From contig JAEZHZ010000306.1 of NCBI GenBank assembly GCA_023436745.1, positions 1 to 5,208 on the forward strand: DNA of 5,208 nt. Reading direction: 5' to 3'. A program made the position numbers and the translations under genes. Source of the DNA: Pseudomonadota bacterium. Lineage in GTDB: Bacteria > Pseudomonadota > Alphaproteobacteria > Rhizobiales > Devosiaceae. The notes below the pieces were generated by a model. The model was given only the letters and a program-made list of their open reading frames with translations. It searched no databases and had not been told where the DNA came from. Numbering within the stretch: the stretch's first letter is position 1; the number at the start of each line of letters is the position of its first letter. Shown one piece after another: positions 1 through 5,208 of this stretch.

Positions 1-2594
1 GCGTTGAGCCGACCCTGGGTCACTCGCTGGGAGTAGTCCTGGACGACGAGCGGCCCGGCGGCTCTGGACCCGGCGGTCGGGGCGGCAGTAAGGGAGGCAA
101 CCGGCCTCCCAAGGACCGGAAGCCTCGCCGCGGCAGCGCCAAGCCGGCCCGCAACAAGCGCCGCAGCCGCTCCGGCGGCTTCCTCATGGGTCTGCTCTGG
201 TGGGGCTTCGTTGCCTGCCTTTGGGGCGGCCTGGCCGTCATCGGCATCATCGTCTACTACGGCGCGCAGCTGCCATCGTCCAACACCTGGGCGATCCCGG
301 ACCGCCCGCCGAACATCCGCATCCTTGCCGCCGATGGCTCGCTGATCAGCAACCGCGGCCAGACCGGGGGTGAGGCGATTACCTACCGCGAGCTGCCGTA
401 CTACGTCCCCGCTGCGATCATCGCCTCGGAAGACCGGCGCTACATGAGCCATTTCGGTGTCGATCCGATCGGCCTGGTTTCGGTCGCCATCGAGTCCGTT
501 CAGGCCCGCTCGGTGACGCGCGGCGCTTCGACCATCACCCAGCAGGTCGCCAAGAACCTCTTCCTTACTCCGGACCAGACGCTGGGCCGCAAGGTGCAGG
601 AGGCGATCCTCGCGATCTGGCTCGAGCAGAACTACACCAAGGAAGAGATCCTCGAGCTCTATATCAACCGGGTGTACTTCGGCGCCGGTGCCACCGGCAT
701 CGAGGCGGCCGCCCAGACCTACTTCGGCGTTTCAGCGCGCAACCTGTCATTGGGGCAGGCGGCCATGCTCGCCGGCATTCTGCCAGCGCCCTCCGCCTAC
801 AATCCCAAGTCCAATCCCGACGCTGCCAAGGAGCGCCAGCGCCTGACCCTGAGCGCCATGGCGCGTGAGGGCTACATCACCCGCGAAGAAGCCGACGCAG
901 CCCAGATCGACCCCGACCAGACACTTCGCACACGCGTCGCCGGTTCGGAGTCCTATGTGGCGGACTGGGTCGAATCGCTGATGACCGCCTATATCGGCGA
1001 GATCGCGGATGACGTGGTGGTGGAAACCACCATCGACTACAAGATGCAGAAGGACGCCGAGTTCATCGTCAAGGAGATGGTTGCGTCCGAAGGGCCCAAG
1101 CGCGGCTTCACCCAGGGCGCTCTGGTGGCGATGGACGTGAACGGCACCGTCCGGGCCATGGTCGGCGGCGTCGATTACCAGGCGAGCCAGTACAACCGGG
1201 CGGTTACTGCCAAGCGCCAGCCGGGCTCCACCTTCAAGCCGTTCGTCTACATGGCGGCCCTCGAGAAGGGCTATACGCCCGACACCCTCGCAGAAGATGC
1301 CCAGTTCGAGTACAACGGCTGGAGCCCCCGAAACTCGACCGGCAAGTATGCCGGCACCGTGACGCTCCGCCAGGGTCTCGCCTATTCGCTCAACACCATC
1401 GCCGGGCGGCTGGCCATCGACGTGACCCCCGAGAAGGTCATCGAGGTCGCGACCCGCATGGGCATATCCTCATCGCTGACCCCGGTGCCCTCCATCGGCC
1501 TCGGCACGCAGGAAGTGAACCTGCTCGAGCTGACCAGCGCCTACGCCCCCTTCGCCAATGGTGGGATGGGTGTCATTCCCAACGTCATCACCAAGATCAC
1601 CAGCAAGGACGGCACCGTTTTATACGAGGCTTCCGATGCGGGGCCGGGCCGGGTGGTGGACCCCACGGTCCTGTCGCAGATGAACGACATGCTGAAGACT
1701 GCCGTCGAGGTCGGCACCGGCCGTGGCGCCAATCTGGGCGGCTGGGACTTCGCCGGCAAGACCGGCACCTCGCAGGAAAGCAAGGACGCCCTGTTTGTCG
1801 GCTACACCTCGGCCATGGTGACCGGCGGCTGGCTCGGCATTGATGACAACAAGCCCACGACGCTGTCGGGCGGCAACGTGCCGGCGGCGATCTGGAGCGA
1901 GTTCATGAACAAGGCGCACGCCGGCAAGTCGCCTGCACCCATCCCCGGCGGCTCCTATGAGGGGCAGCTGGTGGCGCAGCCGGTGGTCGACCCGATGACA
2001 GGACAGCAGACGATCGACCCTGCCACGGGCATGCCTCAGGTGCAGTTCATAGATGCCGCGAGCGGTTCGGTCGTGCAGACCACCACCGATCCTGCAACCG
2101 GACAGTTGATGCGCATGGACCCTGCGACGGGTCAGTTCGTCCCCGCGACTTCCATCGGCCAGCCGGTGCAACCCGTTCAATCAGGCCAGATGGTCGACCC
2201 GTCTACGGGGATGCCGGCCGGACAGATGGGGCAGGCACAACAGATCGATCCGGCGACGGGCTTGCCTCTTATCCAGCAGCAGGTGGATCCGGCAACGGGT
2301 TGGCCCGTTGGCCAGGTGGTGCAGCCGCAGCAGGTTGATCCCGTCACGGGCTATCCGCTCCAGCAGCAGAACCAGGCCGTGCCGATCGACCCGGAGACGG
2401 GTCTGCCGATGCAGCTGGTCATCGATCCGGCGACGGGCGAGCAGGTCTGGGTTCCGAGCGCTCCGGCGCAGATGACGGCACCGACGCAGTTCGCGCCGCA
2501 GCCTATCCAGCCGCCGCAACCGGTCGGACAGCAGCCCGTGTATCAGCAGGAAAGAAGCCAGCGTACGCTGATGGACCTGATCTTCGGCGGCTAG
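1..2594 (+). CDS. PBP1A-family bifunctional penicillin-binding protein (transglycosylase/transpeptidase), 5'-partial
   Basis: Class A PBP: polymerises lipid II into glycan strands (GT51) and cross-links them (transpeptidase) in the periplasm while anchored in the inner membrane. The frame is open from the left edge (first full codon at 3), so the start lies upstream; the first internal ATG, at 186, is residue 1 in this numbering. About 61 residues precede it, ending in a very basic stretch (about 13 Lys/Arg in 31), then one membrane helix at 3-27. GT51: EDRRYMSHFG with catalytic Glu82, RGASTITQQ at 112-120, later conserved YFGAG and LAGILPAPSAYNP. Transpeptidase: SxxK as STFK (nucleophile Ser348), SLN at 401-403, KTGT at 525-528. 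All key residues are intact. Only about 110 residues separate GT51 from SxxK, so the OB-type insertion of E. coli PBP1a is absent. Residues about 593-802 form a Gln/Pro-rich repeat tail ending TLMDLIFGG. Biochemical function is very secure; which PBP1 paralogue it is remains uncertain. Confidence 0.96.
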   Translation, partial: VEPTLGHSLGVVLDDERPGGSGPGGRGGSKGGNRPPKDRKPRRGSAKPARNKRRSRSGGFLMGLLWWGFVACLWGGLAVIGIIVYYGAQLPSSNTWAIPDRPPNIRILAADGSLISNRGQTGGEAITYRELPYYVPAAIIASEDRRYMSHFGVDPIGLVSVAIESVQARSVTRGASTITQQVAKNLFLTPDQTLGRKVQEAILAIWLEQNYTKEEILELYINRVYFGAGATGIEAAAQTYFGVSARNLSLGQAAMLAGILPAPSAYNPKSNPDAAKERQRLTLSAMAREGYITREEADAAQIDPDQTLRTRVAGSESYVADWVESLMTAYIGEIADDVVVETTIDYKMQKDAEFIVKEMVASEGPKRGFTQGALVAMDVNGTVRAMVGGVDYQASQYNRAVTAKRQPGSTFKPFVYMAALEKGYTPDTLAEDAQFEYNGWSPRNSTGKYAGTVTLRQGLAYSLNTIAGRLAIDVTPEKVIEVATRMGISSSLTPVPSIGLGTQEVNLLELTSAYAPFANGGMGVIPNVITKITSKDGTVLYEASDAGPGRVVDPTVLSQMNDMLKTAVEVGTGRGANLGGWDFAGKTGTSQESKDALFVGYTSAMVTGGWLGIDDNKPTTLSGGNVPAAIWSEFMNKAHAGKSPAPIPGGSYEGQLVAQPVVDPMTGQQTIDPATGMPQVQFIDAASGSVVQTTTDPATGQLMRMDPATGQFVPATSIGQPVQPVQSGQMVDPSTGMPAGQMGQAQQIDPATGLPLIQQQVDPATGWPVGQVVQPQQVDPVTGYPLQQQNQAVPIDPETGLPMQLVIDPATGEQVWVPSAPAQMTAPTQFAPQPIQPPQPVGQQPVYQQERSQRTLMDLIFGG
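1986..2438 (+). repeat. Degenerate DPxTG peptide repeats in the C-terminal tail of the PBP
   Basis: Translated in the PBP frame, this stretch holds ten copies of a (V/I/T/M)DPxTG motif, often followed by a hydrophobic residue and Pro. They start at residues 601, 610, 634, 644, 670, 687, 700, 717, 734 and 746 (numbered from the ATG at 186), with a decayed copy, IDAASG, at 622. Spacing is irregular (9 to 26 residues), with Gln/Pro/Val-rich linkers. The copies use different synonymous codons; the only exact DNA match I noted is the 18-mer ATCGATCCGGCGACGGGC at 2244-2261 and 2421-2438. That pattern suggests old repeats kept at protein level rather than a recent tandem expansion. The tail follows the transpeptidase domain and should be periplasmic. 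Its function is unknown to me. Confidence 0.88.
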
Positions 2595-2610
2595 GCAGTT
2601 GTGAGCCGGT

Positions 2611-2636
2611 GGGCCCCGCACATGCGAGGCTCGTTT
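2611..2636 (+). terminator. Possible intrinsic terminator after the PBP gene
   Basis: Seventeen bases past the PBP stop codon, GGGCCCCGC (2611-2619) can pair with GCGAGGCTC (2624-2632) around an ACAT loop. This gives a GC-rich 9-position stem with one C-A mismatch and one G-T wobble, followed by GTTTC. The T-run is only three bases, so termination would be modest. On the - strand the hairpin is followed by ACC with no T-run, so it is a poor terminator for the converging peptidase gene. Competing pairings exist (GAGCC 2603-2607 with GGCTC 2628-2632; AGCCGG 2604-2609 with CCGGCT 2640-2645). Confidence 0.35.
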
Positions 2637-2644
2637 CGGCCGGC

Positions 2645-3388
2645 TTATGCCCCGCCGCCGGCTGCCATCAGCGAGCCGCCATGCGCCTTCAGCCAGGCCC
2701 GGCCCCGTTCGAAGTCGGGCAGTGTCCGACCGACCGCAGCCCAGAAGGCCGGGGAGTGGTTCATCTCCACCAGATGGGCCACCTCGTGTGCGGCGACGTA
2801 GTCCAGCACGAAAGGCGGCGCGAGGATCAGCCGCCAGTTGTAGGTGATGGTGCCGGTTGATGAGCACGAGCCCCAGCGGCTCCGCTGATCCCGCAATCGC
2901 ACGACCTTCACCGCTACACCCAGCTGGCCGGCATGGAATACGGTGCGCTGCTGCAAGTCGATCAGGGCCTGTTCGCGCAGCCAGTCGGTCAGCCGCCGCG
3001 CCTGATGCGCCGGGTCGCCAGGCACAAGGAGGGTCCGGTCGCCGTCCTCGCCTGCCGGTTGCACCCGTCCACGGACCTGACCGGTGGCGACAATCCGGTG
3101 CGGCACGCCGCGCAGGGGCACGGTGCCGCCATCCGCGAAGGGCTGCGCCTCGGGGTTCCGCTTTATCCGTGCGGCCAGCCAGTTGCGATGGCGGTGGAGA
3201 AATGCCTCGGCATCGCGCCAGCATCCATGCGCCGGCAGCGTCAGCAAGGGCGGCTTGCCCGGCGGCAGCGACAGCCGGTAGCTCTTGGCGCGCGCACTGA
3301 CTTTCACCGTCACCGCCACAGGCTCGCCATCGATGTCGATGGAGGTGGCATCCGGAATGCTGGGACGCGGCTTGAAGAAGAGGTTCAT
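2645..3388 (-). CDS. YgjP/SprT-type zinc metallopeptidase (M48-like, DUF45)
   Basis: A 247-residue protein of the YgjP-like metallopeptidase family (often named SprT family or M48 family zinc-dependent protease). The signature is complete: RSRWGSCSS at 169-177, NWRLILAP at 184-191, the zinc-binding helix HEVAH at 201-205 with catalytic Glu202, and NHSPAFW at 210-216, whose His211 should be the third zinc ligand. There is no signal peptide or membrane helix, so a cytoplasmic protein is expected. Length and domain order (N-terminal strand-rich part, then the WGS-HExxH core) are normal for the family. Physiological substrates are poorly known; SprT-like relatives are linked to protein clearance, but that is not shown for YgjP-type members. 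The start is the ATG at 3388, the only good one before the conserved core; no clear Shine-Dalgarno precedes it. A TATGAT -10-like hexamer lies on the - strand at 3421-3416 without a convincing -35. The gene stands alone: convergent with the PBP gene, divergent from the response regulator. Confidence 0.92.
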   Translation of the reverse strand: MNLFFKPRPSIPDATSIDIDGEPVAVTVKVSARAKSYRLSLPPGKPPLLTLPAHGCWRDAEAFLHRHRNWLAARIKRNPEAQPFADGGTVPLRGVPHRIVATGQVRGRVQPAGEDGDRTLLVPGDPAHQARRLTDWLREQALIDLQQRTVFHAGQLGVAVKVVRLRDQRSRWGSCSSTGTITYNWRLILAPPFVLDYVAAHEVAHLVEMNHSPAFWAAVGRTLPDFERGRAWLKAHGGSLMAAGGGA

Positions 3389-3465
3389 GGACGCCCGAGT
3401 GAGAATCGCTGCGCGATCATAACGCAGCGCACGGTACCGCGGCCATCACGACCCGCTGACGGGCT

Positions 3466-3494
3466 TTGACCTGATGGCGGCAAGCGCCTATCTA
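3466..3494 (+). promoter_or_regulatory. Sigma70-type promoter of the response regulator gene
   Basis: TTGACC at 3466-3471 and TATCTA at 3489-3494 are separated by exactly 17 bases, the ideal spacing for a housekeeping sigma promoter, and TTGAC is the strongly conserved part of alphaproteobacterial -35 elements. The bases after the -10 are GTAGGC and then the ATG at 3501. Initiation 6-7 bases past the -10 would therefore fall on or next to the A of that ATG. It is predicted from sequence only. Confidence 0.7.
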
Positions 3495-3500
3495 GTAGGC

Positions 3501-4052
3501 ATGAGCGAAATAGACGATCTTTTGGCCGGCGATCCGAGCCTGTTGCTAGTGGATGACGACGTGGCCTTCCTGCAGCGGCTGGAACGGGCAATGGCGCGTC
3601 GCGGTTTTGACGTGCGCAGTGCCGCAAGTGTTGCAGCCGGTCTGGCTGCCGTTAACGAAAAGCCGCCAGCTTTTGCCGTAGTCGACCTCAGGCTTGACGA
3701 TGGTAACGGCCTCGAAGTGGTTTCGGCCCTTCACCAGAAACGGCCCGACGCACGCGCCGTGGTGCTGACCGGGTACGGAAACATCGCCACTGCCGTAACC
3801 GCGGTGAAGCTCGGGGCCATAGACTACCTCAGCAAGCCTGCGGATGCCGACGACGTCATCAATGCGCTGCTGGCAACCGGCGAGGAGAAGCCGGAACCGC
3901 CGGAGAACCCGATGTCGGCAGACAGGGTTCGCTGGGAGCACATCCAGCGCGTCTACGAGCTGTGTGACCGCAATGTCTCCGAGACGGCCCGCCGCCTCAA
4001 CATGCACCGGCGCACCCTGCAGCGCATTCTGGCAAAGCGCGCCCCTCGCTAG
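3501..4052 (+). CDS. actR: ActR/PrrA/RegA-family redox response regulator
   Basis: A 183-residue response regulator: the DNA-binding partner of the redox-sensing kinase ActS/RegB/PrrB, which in this family controls respiration, carbon and nitrogen fixation, or acid tolerance depending on the species. Receiver domain (about 13-126): acidic cluster Asp18-Asp19-Asp20, phosphoacceptor Asp62 in VVDLRLDDG, conserved Thr90 and Lys112 (LSKPA). A Pro-rich hinge (PEPPENP, 131-137) leads to the Fis-type helix-turn-helix (about 145-181) with the invariant SETARRLNMHRRTLQRIL. Start choice: an ATG at 3474 would add nine residues but lies between the -35 and -10 of the apparent promoter. The ATG at 3501 gives the usual family N-terminus (MSEIDDLL) and length, and would start at the mRNA 5' end with no Shine-Dalgarno. 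No ActS-type kinase gene is adjacent in the window: upstream is a divergent peptidase, downstream a convergent gene. Family assignment is very secure; the regulon cannot be read from the sequence. Confidence 0.95.
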   Translation: MSEIDDLLAGDPSLLLVDDDVAFLQRLERAMARRGFDVRSAASVAAGLAAVNEKPPAFAVVDLRLDDGNGLEVVSALHQKRPDARAVVLTGYGNIATAVTAVKLGAIDYLSKPADADDVINALLATGEEKPEPPENPMSADRVRWEHIQRVYELCDRNVSETARRLNMHRRTLQRILAKRAPR

Positions 4053-4055
4053 CGG

Positions 4056-4517
4056 CTACTTTGGCCGGGGGTCCATCAGGACGTGCAGCCGGTCAGCCCC
4101 AAGACGAGCCAGCTTCAACATCAGTGCCTTGCGCCGCGCCGGCGCAAGCGGTGTGAGGGGACTGTCGCGCAGCACGGCGCCGTCGTGCCCGTCCGCGACG
4201 ATCAGCCCCTCGGTCGGGGGGAAGATGCCTGGATCGAGTTCGGGCGGCTTGGCGAAGAAGAACTTGTCAGAGAAGTCGCGGTACTCGTGCCACTTCCGGT
4301 CGACCTGAAAGTCGATGAGGCTCGACTTGATCTCGACGATCCAGATCTCCCCTCCCGGGCCGACGCCCAGCACGTCGGCTCGCCGGCCGCTCTTGAGCGT
4401 GACCTCTGCATAGCAGGACATGTCGTAGGTCTCTCGCAGTAGCCGCATAACTCCGCGCTGGACCCGCAACGCCGTGGCCGACTGCCGACCGTCGACGATC
4501 GGGACCGGTTCAACCAT
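4056..4517 (-). CDS. mmcB: MmcB family DNA repair protein
   Basis: A 153-residue protein matching the MmcB-like family, named after a Caulobacter SOS-regulated gene needed for mitomycin C resistance. It looks like a small PD-(D/E)xK-type nuclease fold: Asp48 in RRADVLG, then Glu62-Ile-Lys64 in IVEIKSS, the usual metal-binding D...ExK arrangement, followed by the family blocks DFQVDRKW (69-76), HEYRDFSDKFFFA (77-89) and EGLIVADG (103-110). Nuclease activity is inferred from the motif, not known. The start at 4517 gives a typical N-terminus in which RQSATALRVQRGVMRLL begins the first conserved helix; an in-frame ATG at 4580 would add 21 residues with no family character and lies well inside the upstream gene. 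The start codon overlaps the end of the MFS gene by 8 bp, so translation is probably coupled. I saw no SOS box, and any operon promoter would lie outside the window. Confidence 0.9.
   Translation of the reverse strand: MVEPVPIVDGRQSATALRVQRGVMRLLRETYDMSCYAEVTLKSGRRADVLGVGPGGEIWIVEIKSSLIDFQVDRKWHEYRDFSDKFFFAKPPELDPGIFPPTEGLIVADGHDGAVLRDSPLTPLAPARRKALMLKLARLGADRLHVLMDPRPK
4510..4517 (-). other. Stop/start overlap coupling the MFS gene to mmcB
   Basis: On the - strand the eight bases ATGGTTGA hold both the mmcB start codon (ATG, 4517-4515) and the MFS stop codon (TGA, 4512-4510) in different frames. The bases just upstream (TTGCCACCCC) have no purine-rich Shine-Dalgarno, which favours re-initiation by ribosomes finishing the MFS gene. 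Confidence 0.75.
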
Positions 4518-5208
4518 GGGGTGGCAACGGTTCAGGCTTGCTACCCACCGGCACTCGCGTCGGCGAAGATGGCAACGCAAAGGTCGATGCCCAAAGCCCC
4601 GCCAGCAACAACGGCAGGCAGATAAGGTAGGAATTGCGGATGCCCAGATGTTCCGCGACCAGGCCGAGAAGCGGCGGCGCGAGGAAGAACACCACGAAAC
4701 TCACCTGTCCGAGCGCCGCAACGTTAACCGCGGACGGCCGATCCGTGCGCTGCGCCGCGGCCGAGACAGCCAAGGGGTAGACAGCCGAGCAACCAATGCC
4801 CATCAGCGCGAAGCCGAGAAGCGCCACCCAGGCAGCAGGGGCCAGCCAGACCATCACTACGCCAATGCTGGCAAGGCTGAGCAGCACCACGGCCACGCTG
4901 CGGGCGCCAAAGCGGGTGACCACCGGGTCGGCGGAAAGCCGCATCGCAGCCATGAAGAAGGCAAACAGCGTCAGCCCCATGCCCCCTATGAATGGCTCCA
5001 CATCGAAGACGTCGCGCATGTAGATCGCCGACCAGTCGATGCCCGCACCTTCCACCAGGAAGGCGGCGAAACCGATCAGGCAGAGCGGCAACAGACCCCA
5101 ATGCGGGAAGGCGATACGGTGCTGGCCATCGCCGTGTGCACCAGGCGGCACCGGTGCACTGCGGATGCCGGCTATGATGGCGCCACCGACAATGATGATG
5201 ACCATGGC
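4510..5208 (-). CDS. MFS transporter, YbjJ-like, C-terminal part only
   Basis: The C-terminal ~232 residues of a major facilitator superfamily permease in the inner membrane. The frame is still open at the right edge (a GCC codon precedes the ATG at 5205), so that ATG is internal and roughly the first 160-180 residues are missing, given a usual length near 390-400. Numbering from that ATG: end of TM6 at about 1-13, a hydrophilic central loop at 14-35, then six helices at about 36-56, 72-90, 103-121, 124-150, 160-184 and 193-211, and a short Pro-rich cytoplasmic tail. The TM8-TM9 loop (RLSADPVVTRFGARS) resembles the degenerate MFS motif A, and VEGAGIDWSAIYMRD after TM7 is typical of the YbjJ-type subfamily. 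The substrate is unknown, and sequence alone does not show whether it is an exporter. It is first in a probable two-gene unit with mmcB. Confidence 0.88.
   Translation of the reverse strand, partial: AMVIIIVGGAIIAGIRSAPVPPGAHGDGQHRIAFPHWGLLPLCLIGFAAFLVEGAGIDWSAIYMRDVFDVEPFIGGMGLTLFAFFMAAMRLSADPVVTRFGARSVAVVLLSLASIGVVMVWLAPAAWVALLGFALMGIGCSAVYPLAVSAAAQRTDRPSAVNVAALGQVSFVVFFLAPPLLGLVAEHLGIRNSYLICLPLLLAGLWASTFALPSSPTRVPVGSKPEPLPPHG

Noticed and set aside
1620..2180. - strand open frame (186 codons) inside the PBP gene
   Set aside because: Antisense shadow of the transpeptidase and repeat region; His/Arg-rich with no motif.
1986..2438. DPxTG motifs as sortase-type LPxTG sorting signals, or as plectin-like repeats
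   Set aside because: A sorting signal needs a single LPxTG followed by a hydrophobic segment and basic tail in a Gram-positive-type cell. Here there are ten internal copies with Asp, not Leu. The similarity to the DPxTG part of plectin repeats is too short to mean homology.
2181..3224. Long - strand open frame (347 codons) spanning the PBP tail and the peptidase gene
   Set aside because: Arg/Ala/Gly-rich translation with no recognisable domain. It overlaps two well-supported genes in another frame; GC-rich DNA commonly leaves such shadow frames open.
3416..3421. TATGAT on the - strand as -10 of the metallopeptidase promoter
   Set aside because: The hexamer is good, but no -35 resembling TTGAC is found 15-19 bases upstream, so I mention it without calling a promoter.
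3389..3465. Operator sites for ActR/RegA autoregulation or inverted repeats (for example the CGGTACCG palindrome at 3432-3439)
   Set aside because: The palindrome is only 8 bp and could be chance in GC-rich DNA; I could not match a reliable RegA-type binding consensus by eye.
2933..3469. + strand open frame (178 codons) antisense to the metallopeptidase
   Set aside because: The reverse strand encodes a protein with intact HEVAH and WGSCSS motifs; the + strand product has no family character.
3474..3500. ATG at 3474 as start of the response regulator
   Set aside because: It lies between the -35 and -10 of the best promoter and adds nine residues not typical of the family.
4518..4580. Upstream start (ATG at 4580) for mmcB
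   Set aside because: The extra 21 residues are Arg/Cys-rich without family similarity and would overlap the MFS coding end by 71 bp. The start at 4517 fits the family length and the tight stop/start overlap.

Overview
This looks like ordinary chromosomal DNA from a GC-rich alphaproteobacterium, most likely a member of the Hyphomicrobiales (rhizobia or Devosia-like). Three things point there: an ActR/PrrA/RegA response regulator with the invariant rhizobial-type Fis helix-turn-helix, an MmcB-family protein (a family best known from alphaproteobacteria), and a class A penicillin-binding protein with a very basic cytoplasmic tail. The genus assignment is inference from protein flavour and was not tested by a search.

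Layout from left to right. (1) A bifunctional PBP1A-type peptidoglycan synthase runs on the + strand to 2594. Its reading frame is open to the left edge, so its start is outside the window. It ends in a ~200-residue Gln/Pro-rich tail carrying ten DPxTG repeats. (2) A 50-bp convergent gap (2595-2644) holds a hairpin that may end the PBP transcript. (3) A YgjP/SprT-type zinc metallopeptidase lies on the - strand (2645-3388). (4) A 112-bp divergent gap contains a strong sigma70-type promoter for the next gene. (5) The redox response regulator ActR/RegA lies on the + strand (3501-4052); its -35/-10 spacing implies a leaderless mRNA beginning at the ATG. (6) Only 3 bp further on it meets a convergent pair on the - strand: mmcB (4056-4517) and, overlapping its start by 8 bp, the C-terminal part of a YbjJ-like MFS transporter that runs off the right edge.

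How they fit together: the window is four short transcription units in alternating orientation (PBP >, < peptidase, regulator >, < MFS-mmcB) rather than one pathway. Only the MFS-mmcB pair shows operon-type coupling. The genes are housekeeping or regulatory in kind: cell-wall synthesis, presumed proteolysis, redox-responsive transcription control, DNA repair and transport. I see no RNA gene, mobile element, CRISPR array or integration site, and no intergenic stretch over about 110 bp. I did not find a convincing new multi-gene system. The points most worth a second look are the DPxTG-repeat tail on the PBP and the predicted leaderless start of the response regulator.
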